Below are positions 15,652 to 25,166 of a stretch of 64,000 bases of DNA, piece after piece. This DNA is from Magnetococcales bacterium (GTDB lineage: Bacteria; Pseudomonadota; Magnetococcia; Magnetococcales; Magnetaquicoccaceae): assembly GCA_015231915.1 (NCBI GenBank), contig JADGAR010000004.1, positions 1 through 64,000 on the forward strand, read 5' to 3'. Position numbers and translations under genes: made by a program. Below the pieces are notes generated by a model. It saw nothing but the letters and a program-made list of their open reading frames with translations. It did no database searches and was not told the origin of the DNA. Numbering within the stretch: the first letter of the stretch is position 1; the number at the start of each line of letters is the position of its first letter.

Positions 15652-16809
15652 TCATGTGGCTGCGAGCCGATCCAGCAAGCGGTCGCATTGGCGTTCCCAG
15701 GAGAAGCCGTGCATGAAGCGGCTGGCGTTGGCCCCCAGGCGGGCCGCCTGGTCGGGGTGGGCGTGGACCTCTTCCAGCAGGGCCACCATCTCCTCCACCG
15801 ACGACTCTCCCCAGTCGGTGAGGGTCGCCCCCGTCACCGGATGATGGCAGGGGTCCTGGCGCTGGAGGGGCAGGCAGCGATCCGGCGCGATCAGGTCCTG
15901 ATGGCCGGTGTTGTCCGACAGGATCACCGGCACCCCCACCGCCATGCACTCCATGGCCACCAGGTTGGTCCCGCCTTCGCAGCGGTTGGGAAACAGGCCC
16001 ACATGCGCCTCCCGCAGAATGGCCGGGGTGTACGGGTTGGGGAGTTCGCCGATGTCGTGGAAGGAGCCGGCAGGGAGATGGCGGCCAAGCCAGCCGTTGA
16101 TGTCGTTGTCCTCCGGCAGTCCGGTGACGTGGGGCGTGGCGAAGCGGGAGCCGGGATCCAGCCAGCGGTTGCTCCAGGCGGTGAGCAGAAAGGCCTCCGG
16201 GTGGCGGGCGTGAAATTGCCGGAAGGCGGCGATCACCAGGTCCTGCCCCTTGCGGTGTTCCAGCTTGCCCCCGGAAAAAATCACGAAGCGCCCCGGCAGC
16301 AGATTGCGCCGGGGGGCGGGAAAGAACAGGGAGGCATCCACCCCCTGCATGATAAAAATGGCGTTGTCGAGCCGGTGGCGCTCGTGCAGCACGCGCTGGT
16401 TCCAGCTGGAGCCGGTGACCACCAGCGGCAGGTCGCGGGCGCGGGCGATCCGTTCCGGGGGGAGGTCGGCGGTCTCGAAAAAGGTGATGCCGACGGACGT
16501 TGCGGCCTCGAAAGGGATGGGGGAAAATTCGAAGCCGCCGTTGCTGTGCCACAGCAGGGTGGCATCCGGGGCGCGGAGGATCCGCTCCGGATGATTGGCC
16601 AGGGCGTGGATCGGCCCCATGGACGCCTCGATGACCGGCAACAGGAGCCGCTGTTCCAGGGGATTCAAGGCATGGATCCGGTTGGGCGGGCGCAGGAGCA
16701 GGGGCTGGAGGCCACGACGCAGCATGGCGAATACCAGATGCAGCCCATAGATCCCCCAGCCGTGGAACTGTCCGAGGGACCAGGAAAGGGCGATGCGAGT
16801 CGGCGGCAT
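15652..16809 (-). CDS. GT-B fold glycosyltransferase (family 4 type)
   Basis: 385 residues from the start at 16809, which has GGAGAAAG upstream. The N-terminal half includes SLGQFHGWGIYGLHLVFAML and a conserved WHSNGGFEF segment. The C-terminal half has GRFVIFSGGKLEHRKGQDL, and the donor-binding E-x7-E motif in CEGGTNLVAMECMAVGVPV. This is the retaining GT4 pattern that moves a sugar from a nucleotide donor. No membrane helix is present, so it is cytoplasmic. It is divergent from the FkbM gene at 16909 and convergent with msbA, at the left border of the glycosylation locus. Acceptor and sugar are unknown. Confidence 0.85.
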   Translation of the reverse strand: MPPTRIALSWSLGQFHGWGIYGLHLVFAMLRRGLQPLLLRPPNRIHALNPLEQRLLLPVIEASMGPIHALANHPERILRAPDATLLWHSNGGFEFSPIPFEAATSVGITFFETADLPPERIARARDLPLVVTGSSWNQRVLHERHRLDNAIFIMQGVDASLFFPAPRRNLLPGRFVIFSGGKLEHRKGQDLVIAAFRQFHARHPEAFLLTAWSNRWLDPGSRFATPHVTGLPEDNDINGWLGRHLPAGSFHDIGELPNPYTPAILREAHVGLFPNRCEGGTNLVAMECMAVGVPVILSDNTGHQDLIAPDRCLPLQRQDPCHHPVTGATLTDWGESSVEEMVALLEEVHAHPDQAARLGANASRFMHGFSWERQCDRLLDRLAAT

Positions 16810-16908
16810 GGGATCTTTCTCCAGTGGTTGGGGTGATGCTTTGGGTATCATATCGTGATCGCGGCGGTTGGGCGATGAGGAATTTCGCGCGGCACATGGA
16901 GGGGGGCG

Positions 16909-18222
16909 ATGACCCTGGAAGATCTTATCGGTGAGACCGGGCGGGGGGTGGCCAGGTTCCTGGAACTCGATCTGCGCGAGGATCAGCGGGCATTGCTGCA
17001 AGATGCCCAGGATGCGACCATCGATCCGGGGGACAAGATCGCGGCTGTGGAGGCATTGCTCGTCCGCAACCGCATCCCGTCGGCGTACGTGTTGGCCATG
17101 GTGTGCGCCAATGCCGGGTATCGCACCCTCCCCGTCGCGGTGGCGCTGGCGGTTGGCGGCCTGGTGTTTCGCAACCGGCAGGAGGAGGAGCGGGGGTTGG
17201 AGTTGTTGCGGCTGGAGGCGGCAACCCGCGCCCCTTTGTCGCCCGGCTGCCGGGAGGAGGGGATGCTCGCCGAGACGGTGCGTTTTCTGGATGCCATGTT
17301 CGTCCGCGATGCGCTTCGGCTCCGGGAGCTTTTCGCCACCCTGGCGCCGGGGATCTTCCCCCAGGGCAAGGCCGGGGGCGAGCCGGTCTCCTTTTTGGCC
17401 CTGGCGCGCGAGATGGCGCCCGTCAAGGTGGTGGACGTGGGGTCCGGACCGGAACCGGGCAAACCGCCGTTCTATCATCCCCTGCGGGAGGTGGGGGTGG
17501 AGGTGATCGGTTTCGAGCCGAATCCGGGCGAGGCGGGCAAGCTGGCCGGGCTGCAAAGCCAGGACGAGATTTTTCTGCCGGTTGCCCTCGGCGATGGGGG
17601 GCGGCATGCGCTCCATTACTGTTTCAGTCCCGGCATGAGTTCGCTTTTGGCACCCAACCCGGAGGTGCTGGGGTTGTTCCATGGGTTTCCGGAGTGGGGC
17701 AGGGTGATGAAAACCGCGCCGGTCGATACCGTGCGGCTGGATGACGTGCCGGAGACCGCCGGGGCGATGTTCCTGAAACTGGATGTCCAGGGCGCGGAAG
17801 GATTGGTGCTCGACCATGCCCCGTTGCGCCTGGCCGAGGCGGTGGTGGTGCAGGTGGAGGTGGAGTTTTTGCCCATGTATGCCGGCCAGCCTTTGTTTTC
17901 CGAGGTGGAGCAACGGTTGCGCGCCTGCGGCTACATGCTGCACCGCTTTCATCCCCTCTCCAGCCGCATGGTCCGTCCGCTGCGGGGCGCGAACCTCTAC
18001 GCCGGCATGAGCCAGTTGCTGTGGGCGGATGCCGTGTTCATCCGCGATCTCACCCGGCTGGAGCGGTTGACGGATCGCCAGTTGGTGGTCATGGCGGCGA
18101 TCCTGCATTACTGTTATGGTTCGCACGACGTGGTCGTGCATCTGCTGACCGAGTACGAACGCCGGAGCGGTCGCGCGGCTGGCGCGGATTATCTGGCCCT
18201 CATCCGCCATCAGGGAACTTGA
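16909..18222 (+). CDS. FkbM-family methyltransferase with an extra N-terminal domain
   Basis: 437 residues. The catalytic part (about 165-370) has the S-adenosylmethionine loop VKVVDVGSGPE, then VIGFEPNPGEAG, and the FkbM signature MFLKLDVQGAEGLVL. Such enzymes O-methylate sugars in glycans and natural products. Residues about 20-115 form a separate helical domain with RIPSAYVLAMVCANAGY and a glycine-containing AVALAVGGLVF segment. The same domain ends both GT41 proteins downstream. A GGAGG-rich site precedes the start. Four bases separate this stop from the start of the first GT41 gene, so they form one operon. Confidence 0.85.
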   Translation: MTLEDLIGETGRGVARFLELDLREDQRALLQDAQDATIDPGDKIAAVEALLVRNRIPSAYVLAMVCANAGYRTLPVAVALAVGGLVFRNRQEEERGLELLRLEAATRAPLSPGCREEGMLAETVRFLDAMFVRDALRLRELFATLAPGIFPQGKAGGEPVSFLALAREMAPVKVVDVGSGPEPGKPPFYHPLREVGVEVIGFEPNPGEAGKLAGLQSQDEIFLPVALGDGGRHALHYCFSPGMSSLLAPNPEVLGLFHGFPEWGRVMKTAPVDTVRLDDVPETAGAMFLKLDVQGAEGLVLDHAPLRLAEAVVVQVEVEFLPMYAGQPLFSEVEQRLRACGYMLHRFHPLSSRMVRPLRGANLYAGMSQLLWADAVFIRDLTRLERLTDRQLVVMAAILHYCYGSHDVVVHLLTEYERRSGRAAGADYLALIRHQGT

Positions 18223-18225
18223 GCG

Positions 18226-20598
18226 ATGAACTGGGATGCCACGATGGAGCAGGCGGCCTCACTCGCCGGCGCAGGGGAGCGGGAGCCGCTGGCCACGCTC
18301 TACCGGGAGTGGCGGGAAGCCGGTTCGGATCCGTCCCTGGCGTATCTCGGGCACTATAATTTCGGGGTGCACATGATGACGGCGGGGGATTGGCCCGGCG
18401 CGCGTGCTGCCTTCGAGGAGGCGATCCGCCTGCAGCCCGATTGTTATCCGGCCTGGATCAATCTGGGCACCGTGCTGGCCAGCATGGGCGAGCAACAGGA
18501 GGCAGTGGCCTGCTGGCAGGGGATGACGGAACGTCTCCGTGGCGTGACGGGCGAGACGATCAACTATAAAAACACCGCCCTCAAGCAGATTGGCCGGGTG
18601 CTCAAGTGGGAAGGGGCGGAACGGGCGCTGCGGGGGTGCCTGGAACTCGATCCCCGGCAGCCGGACGCGCTGGTGCATTGGCTCAGTTGGCGTCAGGAGC
18701 AGTGGAAGTGGCCGGTGATCGAACCGTTTCCGGGCTGCGACCATGCCCATCTGCTGCGCGGTTTTTCTCCCATCGCCCTGCAGGGGTACACGGACGACCC
18801 CATGCTGCTGCTCGCCCATGCCCGTCATTATTTCCAGGAGAGCGTGGGCCAGGCCGGGCGCCATTTCCTGGATGCCCACGCGGCGTTGCGGCGCGCGCCT
18901 TCCGCGCGGCCCAGGATCGGCTATCTGTCGTCGGACCTGCGCTATCACGCCGTGGGCTTCCTGACCGTGGAGGTGTTCGAGCTGCACGACCGGGAGCGGT
19001 TCGAGATCTTCGTCTACGACTGCGGTCCCCCCCCCGAGGATCCCATCCGCCTGCGGGTGCGCGCTGCGGCGGAACATTGGCTGGACGTCACCGGATTGAG
19101 CGACGAGGCTCTGGCCGAACGCATCGTCGCCGATCGCATCGAGCTGCTCATCGACCTGAACGGCTACACCCAGCACGCCCGCACCCGGATGCTCACCATG
19201 CGACCGGCCCCGGTGATCGTCAACTGGCTGGGCTTTGCCGGGAGCTTGGCCAGCCCCTGTCACCACTATCTCATCGCCGATGCGTTCATCATTCCCCCGG
19301 AGCATGAGAAATTTTACGCGGAGCAGGTGTTGCGCCTGCCCTGCTATCAGCCGAACAACCGCCATCGTGGCATTTCCGGGCATCTTCCCGACCGTGGGGA
19401 TTTGGGACTGCCGGAAGGGGTGATGGTGTACGGCTGCTTCAACGGGGTGCGCAAGATCACGCGGCAAACCTGGGAGCTGTGGAGCCGGATCCTCGCCCAG
19501 GTCCCGGAGAGCGTGCTGTGGCTGCTGGAGGAGAACGACTGGGCCAAACGACGGGTGCGGGAACTGGCGGCAGAACAGGGGATCGACCCGGCGCGGATCC
19601 ATTTCGCCCCCATGGTGCCCAATCACGAACACCTGGCCCGCTATCCCCGGATGGACCTGATGCTGGATACCTTTCCCTACGGCGCGCACACCACGGCCTC
19701 GGACGGGTTGTGGATGGGGGTGCCGGTGGTGACCCGGCCCGGCCTGGGGTTCGCGTCGCGGGTGTGCGGTTCCCTGCTGACCGCCGTGGGGCTGCCCGAG
19801 CTGATTTGCGCCAGCGGGGAGGAGTACGTGGCCCGTGCCGTGGAACTCGGCACCCACCGGGAGCGGCTGACCGCCCTGCGGGAACGGCTGCGCGCCATGC
19901 GCGACGCCTCGGTGCTGTTCGACACCCCTGGGCTGGTGGGCCATCTGGAGGGGCTGTTCGACCAGATGGTGGCCGCCTTCCGGGCCGATGCCGTGCCGCG
20001 TCCCGATCCGGCCAATCTGGACCATTATCTGGAGATCGGCTGCGACCTGGATCGTGAGGGCGTCCGTTTTTTGACGCTCGCGGATTTGCAGGATGGCTAC
20101 CTGGAGCGGTTGCGCGCCAGGGACCGGCTGGCCGCGCTCCGGGACGACCCGCGGCTGTGGAACGAAACCGCGCGCGCCGCCCGGCGCCCGGATCTGCAAA
20201 CCATGGTGCGGCGCCTGGACGAGGCCGATGACCCGGATGCCTTGCAGGCGTACCTCGCGGAACCGGGGCACGATCCCATGGAAATGATTTATGCGATTGC
20301 CGAACTGCTGCCCAGGATGCGGCTGCGCTCGGCCTTTCTGCTGGCCGTGAAGGTGGCCGACGCGGGATACTGGAACCCGGTGGTGGCCGTGGCCCTGGCG
20401 GCGGGTGGGATGTTGTTCGGCAACCCCCGCGAGGCGCAGCGCGGGGTCGAGGCGTGGCGCGCCCGCATCGCGGAAATCCCGGAGCCGGCGCGCACCCGCA
20501 TCCTGCTCGACATCGTGGCCCCGGTGCGCGACTTCCTGATGGGAACCGAGGTCGGGCGGGCGCATCCGGAGAGAACGGCGGGCCTGTTTGGCATATAA
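18226..20598 (+). CDS. SPINDLY/OGT-type (GT41) glycosyltransferase with TPRs and a C-terminal shared domain
   Basis: 790 residues. Residues 30-130 hold TPR-like helices (HYNFGVHMMTAGDWPGARAA). The GT41 catalytic region spans about 228-585. It has the conserved His in SSDLRYHAVGF (H241), LLIDLNGYTQHARTRML, RPAPVIVNWLGF, and the uridine/phosphate-contacting Lys in FNGVRKIT (K410, equivalent to K842 of human OGT). The DTFPYGAHTTASDGLWMGVPVV region binds the nucleotide sugar. Residues about 670-790 are the domain shared with the FkbM gene. The family adds sugar from a UDP- or GDP-type donor to Ser/Thr of cytoplasmic proteins; the substrate here is unknown, and flagellin is a common target in bacteria. 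Confidence 0.85.
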   Translation: MNWDATMEQAASLAGAGEREPLATLYREWREAGSDPSLAYLGHYNFGVHMMTAGDWPGARAAFEEAIRLQPDCYPAWINLGTVLASMGEQQEAVACWQGMTERLRGVTGETINYKNTALKQIGRVLKWEGAERALRGCLELDPRQPDALVHWLSWRQEQWKWPVIEPFPGCDHAHLLRGFSPIALQGYTDDPMLLLAHARHYFQESVGQAGRHFLDAHAALRRAPSARPRIGYLSSDLRYHAVGFLTVEVFELHDRERFEIFVYDCGPPPEDPIRLRVRAAAEHWLDVTGLSDEALAERIVADRIELLIDLNGYTQHARTRMLTMRPAPVIVNWLGFAGSLASPCHHYLIADAFIIPPEHEKFYAEQVLRLPCYQPNNRHRGISGHLPDRGDLGLPEGVMVYGCFNGVRKITRQTWELWSRILAQVPESVLWLLEENDWAKRRVRELAAEQGIDPARIHFAPMVPNHEHLARYPRMDLMLDTFPYGAHTTASDGLWMGVPVVTRPGLGFASRVCGSLLTAVGLPELICASGEEYVARAVELGTHRERLTALRERLRAMRDASVLFDTPGLVGHLEGLFDQMVAAFRADAVPRPDPANLDHYLEIGCDLDREGVRFLTLADLQDGYLERLRARDRLAALRDDPRLWNETARAARRPDLQTMVRRLDEADDPDALQAYLAEPGHDPMEMIYAIAELLPRMRLRSAFLLAVKVADAGYWNPVVAVALAAGGMLFGNPREAQRGVEAWRARIAEIPEPARTRILLDIVAPVRDFLMGTEVGRAHPERTAGLFGI

Positions 20599-20646
20599 TG
20601 CGCATCGCGGGTTCGAACACCAACTTCTAGTCGTGGCACCGGGCTG

Positions 20647-21933
20647 ATGACGACTCCCATCCATGTATTGCTGGTCTCCCTGCGCGATCCTTTCATGGAT
20701 TCGGATCGGGTCATGCCCCCGCTGGGGGTGATGGCCCTGCACGCCTATCTGCTGGAACTGGGCATCGCCTCCTGTCTGGAGATCGATTTTCGTTTCGACC
20801 GGCTCGAAGCGTATGCCCATTATACCCATATCGGGATATCGTGCATGACGCCGCAAAAGGAGCAGGCGTACAGAATCCTGCGTGATATCAAGGCGCGATA
20901 TCCAGACATCCGGGTGATTCTCGGCGGGCCGCACGCCAGATACTACCAGCAGGAGTGTGTTCGCCATCCCTTCGACCACATCGTGGTGGGGGACGGGGAG
21001 CTGGCCCTGGAGGAGATCCTGACCGGTCGGATTCCGCCGGAGGAGCGGGTCGTCTCCCGCCCGGTCTCCGAGGAGCAGATGAACCGCTTCCCCGTGCCGT
21101 ACCGGGAGCCGGGATTTTTGCGCAACTACGATTTCGTGTTCCAGGGGATTCACGCCTCCACGCTGCTGACCGCCAAGGGGTGTCCGATGTCCTGCGCCTT
21201 CTGCGAGGACGCCCGCACCAAGGTGAAGAAATATCGCCCGGAGTACGTGGGCCGGCAGATCGAGCAGATCAAGCAGGCCGGCTTCGAGGGGGTGATGTTC
21301 TTCGACGATGTCTTCACCCTTTCTCCGCATCGGGTGCGGGAGTTGACGGCGGAAATCGCCTCTCATCGGATCCGCTACCGCTGTTTCGGCCATGCCCGCA
21401 CCATGACCCCGGAGATCGCCGGCCTGTTGAGCAGGACCGGTTGCATCGAAACCGGCGTGGGGGTGGAGTCCGGGTCGCAAAAGATCCTCGACGCGGTGAA
21501 CAAGAAGACCACCGTGGCGCAGAATCGCGATTATGTGCGGTTGTGCAATTCGTTCGGCATCCGGGTCAAGACGTTTCTCATGCTGGGCCTGCCTGGAGAG
21601 AATGAGGCAACCATCGCGGAGACCGAAGCGTTCCTGGCCTTTCTGATGGGGGAGCGTTTTACCGGTCACGACGGTCGGACAGGCTGCAACGATTTCGATC
21701 TGACGATCTATTTTCCCTACGTGGGCACCGAGATCCGGCGCCGGATCGATGCCGACGAGGGGCAGGGGATCGACCTCTGGTTCACGAGCGATCCGGATCG
21801 GATGAGCGGCTTCTACAAGGGGGTGCATGGCAGTTCCGAGGTGGCGGTGCGCACCTCTGCGCTGTCGGCGGAGGCGCTGATCGCTGCCCAGCAGCGCCTG
21901 ACGCGGACATACAAGAGAACAGGGGGTCCATGA
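20647..21933 (+). CDS. Radical SAM enzyme with B12-binding-like N-terminal domain
   Basis: 428 residues. Residues 5-140 form a Rossmann-type cobalamin-binding-like domain (HVLLVSLRDPF, MPPLGVMALHAYL, VILGGPHARYY, VVGDGELALEEIL), but the base-off His of the D-x-H-x2-G motif is absent. The radical SAM core (about 165-370) has the 4Fe-4S cysteines in KGCPMSCAFCE (C-x3-C-x2-C), plus FFDDVFTLSP and the GVGVESGSQ signature. It lies between two GT41 genes and ends in an ATGA overlap with the second, so it is co-translated with it. Methylation, rearrangement or cross-linking of a glycan or peptide is possible; the substrate cannot be told. Confidence 0.85.
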   Translation: MTTPIHVLLVSLRDPFMDSDRVMPPLGVMALHAYLLELGIASCLEIDFRFDRLEAYAHYTHIGISCMTPQKEQAYRILRDIKARYPDIRVILGGPHARYYQQECVRHPFDHIVVGDGELALEEILTGRIPPEERVVSRPVSEEQMNRFPVPYREPGFLRNYDFVFQGIHASTLLTAKGCPMSCAFCEDARTKVKKYRPEYVGRQIEQIKQAGFEGVMFFDDVFTLSPHRVRELTAEIASHRIRYRCFGHARTMTPEIAGLLSRTGCIETGVGVESGSQKILDAVNKKTTVAQNRDYVRLCNSFGIRVKTFLMLGLPGENEATIAETEAFLAFLMGERFTGHDGRTGCNDFDLTIYFPYVGTEIRRRIDADEGQGIDLWFTSDPDRMSGFYKGVHGSSEVAVRTSALSAEALIAAQQRLTRTYKRTGGP

Positions 21934-24356
21934 TGGAAGAGGCGATGGTCGAGATGACGCTGTACGATCTGGTTGCCCTGGCCGACCAACTGCTGCGGGA
22001 AGACCGGGGTGGGGAGGCCATGGATTTGTACCAGGGCTGGCTGGGCCGGCAGGGGGATCACCCGTTGGCGCACATGGTGTGGTTCAATCTGGGTTCGGTG
22101 CGGTTGTCCCTCGGGGATCCGTCCGGGGCGCGGGATGCCCTGGAGGAGGCGATCCGGCTGCAACCCGATTTTTATGCCTCCTACATCAATCTGGGCAACG
22201 CCTGTGAGCGTGCCGGCGCCCCGGTGGAGGCGGTGGAGGCCTGGCAACGCCTGGTGGCGCGTCTGCCGGCAGTGACCGGGGAAAATGTCTCCTATCTCAC
22301 CTCGGCGCTCAAGCAGATTGCCCGCCTGGGCACGTCGGAGCAGGCCGATGCGGCGATGCGGCACAGCCTGGAGATCGATCCCCACCAGCACGAGGTGATG
22401 ATGCATTGGCTCAACGGGCGGCAGGGGATGTGCCGCTGGCCGGTGATCGAGCCGTTTGGCCGCTGCGACCGCAAGCGGTTGCAGGAGTCGTTCGCGCCCC
22501 TCTCCCTGGCGGCCTATACCGACGATCCCATGTGGCAGTTGACCAATGCCTGGCACTATCAGCGTCTGACCGTCGGGCAACCGGACCGGCACTTCCTGGA
22601 TCGCCACGAGGCGCTGCGCGTGGCGCCCGGGCCGCGTCCCCGGGTGGGATATCTCTCTTCGGATCTGCGCGGCCATGCCATCGGTTATCTGATGGTGGAG
22701 CTGTTCGAGCAACACGACCGGGAGCGGGTGGAGGTTTTCGTCTACGACATCGGCCACGGCGACAACCATCCGCTGATCCGCAGCCGCATCCGGAATGCCG
22801 TGGAACATTGGCGGGATCTGCACGGCACGTCGGACGACGCTGCCGCCGCGCAAATCCTCGCCGACCGGATCGAGATCCTCATCGACGTGAACGGCTACAC
22901 CAACAGCGCCCGCACCCGGATGCTGGCCATGCGCCCGGCCCCGGTGATCGTCAACTGGCTGGGCTATCCGGGGAGCATGGGCACGCCGTATCATCATTAC
23001 ATCATTGCCGATCCCTTTCTCGTTCCGGAGGCGTTGGAGGTCTTCTATTCCGAGCGGGTGGTGCGTCTGCCCTGCTACCAGGCCAATGACCGCAAGCGGG
23101 TGGTGGACCCGCACCAGCCCACCCGCGCGGAGGTGGGGCTGCCGGAAGGGGTCATGGTGTACGGGTGTTTCAACGAGTTCAAGAAGGTCACTCCGCTGAC
23201 CTGGCGGCTCTGGATGGAGATTCTGGGCCAGGTGCCGGAGAGCGTGCTGTGGCTTTTGTCCGAAAACGCCACGCTCATGGAGCGGTTTCGCGGGCTGGCC
23301 GTGCAGGCCGGGGTGGATCCGGGGCGGCTGATCTTTTCGCCGCGTCTGCCCAACCATTCCCACCTGGCCCGCTATCCTTTGCTGGACCTGATGCTGGACT
23401 GCACCCCCTACGGGGCGCACACCACCGCCTCGGACGCGCTGTGGATGGGGGTGCCGATCCTGACGCTGGCCGGCTTGAGTTTCCCGGCGCGGGTGTGCGG
23501 CAGCCTGGTGAGCGCGGCGGGATTGCCGGAACTGGTCTGTGAGACACCCGAGGCGTTCGTGGCCCGTGCGGTGGCGTTGGGTCACGACCGGGTCGCGCTG
23601 GCGGGCTATCGGCAACGGCTGCGGGAGGGACGCGATAGCTGCGTGTTGTTCGACACCGCCGCCCTGGCCGACCGACTGGAGGATCTGTTCGACGCCATGA
23701 GGATGGATTTCCGGGAGGGGCGTCTGCCCAGGCCGGATCTGACCAATCTGGCGTTGTATCGGGAAATCGGCATGGAGCTGGATCAGGAGGGGATGTGGTT
23801 CGGTTCGCGCGCCAATCTGGAGGCGGCCTATCTGGAAAAATTGCTCGAGAGGGATCGCTTGTGTTACATTCCCGAGGATGGGCGGCTGTGGCATGCGTCA
23901 TCCAGGGAGCGTGCGGCGCGGCGCAATCCTGATTTTTACGAAAGCCTGGTGTTGTTGGACGACGCCGGGGATCTGGATGGGATGCTGGCGCTCGTGCAGC
24001 GCTCCGGTCAGGATTTGCGGGAGATGGGGCGTGCCGTGGTCCTGTTGCTGGAAGGGGAGCGTTGGCTGGCTGCCTATCTGGTGGCCATGTTGCTGGCCAA
24101 CAACGGGATTCTGGAGGTGACCGGGGGGATCGCCCTGTGTGTCGGGGGGGTGGCGTTCGGCAACCCCTACGAGGTGGAGCGCGGGTCCGGCGCGTTGCCG
24201 GGGCAAATGGCGGCGTTGTCCGCCGGGGAGCGGGCCGACCTGGCCAGGCGGATCGTGGCCCCCGCCGTGCGGGTATTGCGGAGCGGACGTTTCGTCCAGG
24301 CAGCGCCGGAGCGGGCGAACCCGGTGGTGGCGTTGTTGGAAGCGGCCATATCATGA
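21930..24356 (+). CDS. Second SPINDLY/OGT-type (GT41) glycosyltransferase with C-terminal shared domain
   Basis: 808 residues and a paralogue of the protein encoded at 18226. N-terminal TPR-like helices (VWFNLGSVRLSLGDPSGARD) are followed by the GT41 region (about 235-600) with SSDLRGHAIGY (H249), LIDVNGYTNSARTRML, FNEFKKVT (K419) and DCTPYGAHTTASDALWMGVP. The C-terminal part (about 610-808) matches the first enzyme in layout, including LAAYLVAMLLANNGI and GGVAFGNPYEVERG. The ATGA overlap with the radical SAM gene couples their translation. Two diverged paralogues with intact residues suggest separate targets or donors. Confidence 0.85.
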   Translation: MMEEAMVEMTLYDLVALADQLLREDRGGEAMDLYQGWLGRQGDHPLAHMVWFNLGSVRLSLGDPSGARDALEEAIRLQPDFYASYINLGNACERAGAPVEAVEAWQRLVARLPAVTGENVSYLTSALKQIARLGTSEQADAAMRHSLEIDPHQHEVMMHWLNGRQGMCRWPVIEPFGRCDRKRLQESFAPLSLAAYTDDPMWQLTNAWHYQRLTVGQPDRHFLDRHEALRVAPGPRPRVGYLSSDLRGHAIGYLMVELFEQHDRERVEVFVYDIGHGDNHPLIRSRIRNAVEHWRDLHGTSDDAAAAQILADRIEILIDVNGYTNSARTRMLAMRPAPVIVNWLGYPGSMGTPYHHYIIADPFLVPEALEVFYSERVVRLPCYQANDRKRVVDPHQPTRAEVGLPEGVMVYGCFNEFKKVTPLTWRLWMEILGQVPESVLWLLSENATLMERFRGLAVQAGVDPGRLIFSPRLPNHSHLARYPLLDLMLDCTPYGAHTTASDALWMGVPILTLAGLSFPARVCGSLVSAAGLPELVCETPEAFVARAVALGHDRVALAGYRQRLREGRDSCVLFDTAALADRLEDLFDAMRMDFREGRLPRPDLTNLALYREIGMELDQEGMWFGSRANLEAAYLEKLLERDRLCYIPEDGRLWHASSRERAARRNPDFYESLVLLDDAGDLDGMLALVQRSGQDLREMGRAVVLLLEGERWLAAYLVAMLLANNGILEVTGGIALCVGGVAFGNPYEVERGSGALPGQMAALSAGERADLARRIVAPAVRVLRSGRFVQAAPERANPVVALLEAAIS

Positions 24357-24392
24357 ACTTTTTGTGAGTCGGTCCAGTAAGGGAGTTTGTAC

Positions 24393-25166
24393 ATGAAAGC
24401 CGTAATTCTTGCCGGCGGGTACGGGACGCGCATCAGCGAGGAGACCCTGTACAAACCGAAGCCCATGGTGGAGATCGGCAGGCAGCCGATCCTGTGGCAC
24501 ATCATGAAGATCTACTCGGCCCATGGGATCAACGAATTCGTGATCTGTCTGGGGTATCGGGGGTATGTGATCAAGGAGTATTTCGCCAATTATTTTCTGC
24601 ATATGTCCGATGTCACCTTCGACATGGAGCACAACCGGATGGAGGTGCATCAACGTTACGCAGAACCGTGGCGGGTGACCCTGGTGGACACCGGGGAGAG
24701 CACCATGACCGGGGGCCGGGTGCGACGCATCCTGCCGTATGTCAAGGACGAGGAGCATTTCTGCCTGACCTATGGGGATGGTCTGGCGGATGTGGACATC
24801 AGCGCGTTGATCCGGTTTCATCGGGAGCAGAATACCATAGGCACGCTGACCGCAGTGCAGATTCCCGGACGGTTCGGGCGCCTGAAGATCGTGAAGAACA
24901 AGGCCAAGGACTTCCTGGAAAAGCCGGTGGGCGAGGGGGGGTGGATCAATGGGGGGTTCATGGTGTTCTCGCCGAAGATGATCGAGCTGATCGACGGGGA
25001 TGACACCACCCTGGAGCGCGGCCCGATGGAGCGGTTGGCGCGCGGTGGCCAGTTGTCGGCCTTTCAGCACGAAGGGTTCTGGCAGCCCATGGACACGGCC
25101 CGGGACAAGAGCTATCTGGAGGGGTTGTGGACGAGCGGGCAGGCCCCATGGAAGGTCTGGACATGA
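24393..25166 (+). CDS. rfbF: Glucose-1-phosphate cytidylyltransferase
   Basis: 257 residues. It makes CDP-glucose from CTP and glucose 1-phosphate. The nucleotidyltransferase opening MKAVILAGGYGTRISEET is followed by KPKPMVEIG, a metal-binding LTYGDGLADVD, and LEKPVGEGGWINGGFMVF. The start at 24393 follows AAGGGAG by about eight bases; a TTG two codons upstream is unlikely. Its ATGA overlap with the next gene links it to CDP-glucose 4,6-dehydratase, the next enzyme of the pathway. Confidence 0.95.
   Translation: MKAVILAGGYGTRISEETLYKPKPMVEIGRQPILWHIMKIYSAHGINEFVICLGYRGYVIKEYFANYFLHMSDVTFDMEHNRMEVHQRYAEPWRVTLVDTGESTMTGGRVRRILPYVKDEEHFCLTYGDGLADVDISALIRFHREQNTIGTLTAVQIPGRFGRLKIVKNKAKDFLEKPVGEGGWINGGFMVFSPKMIELIDGDDTTLERGPMERLARGGQLSAFQHEGFWQPMDTARDKSYLEGLWTSGQAPWKVWT

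Noticed and set aside
18259-21828. Long minus-strand open frame spanning the first GT41 gene and the radical SAM gene
   Set aside because: It crosses two well-supported plus-strand genes and has no recognisable domain.
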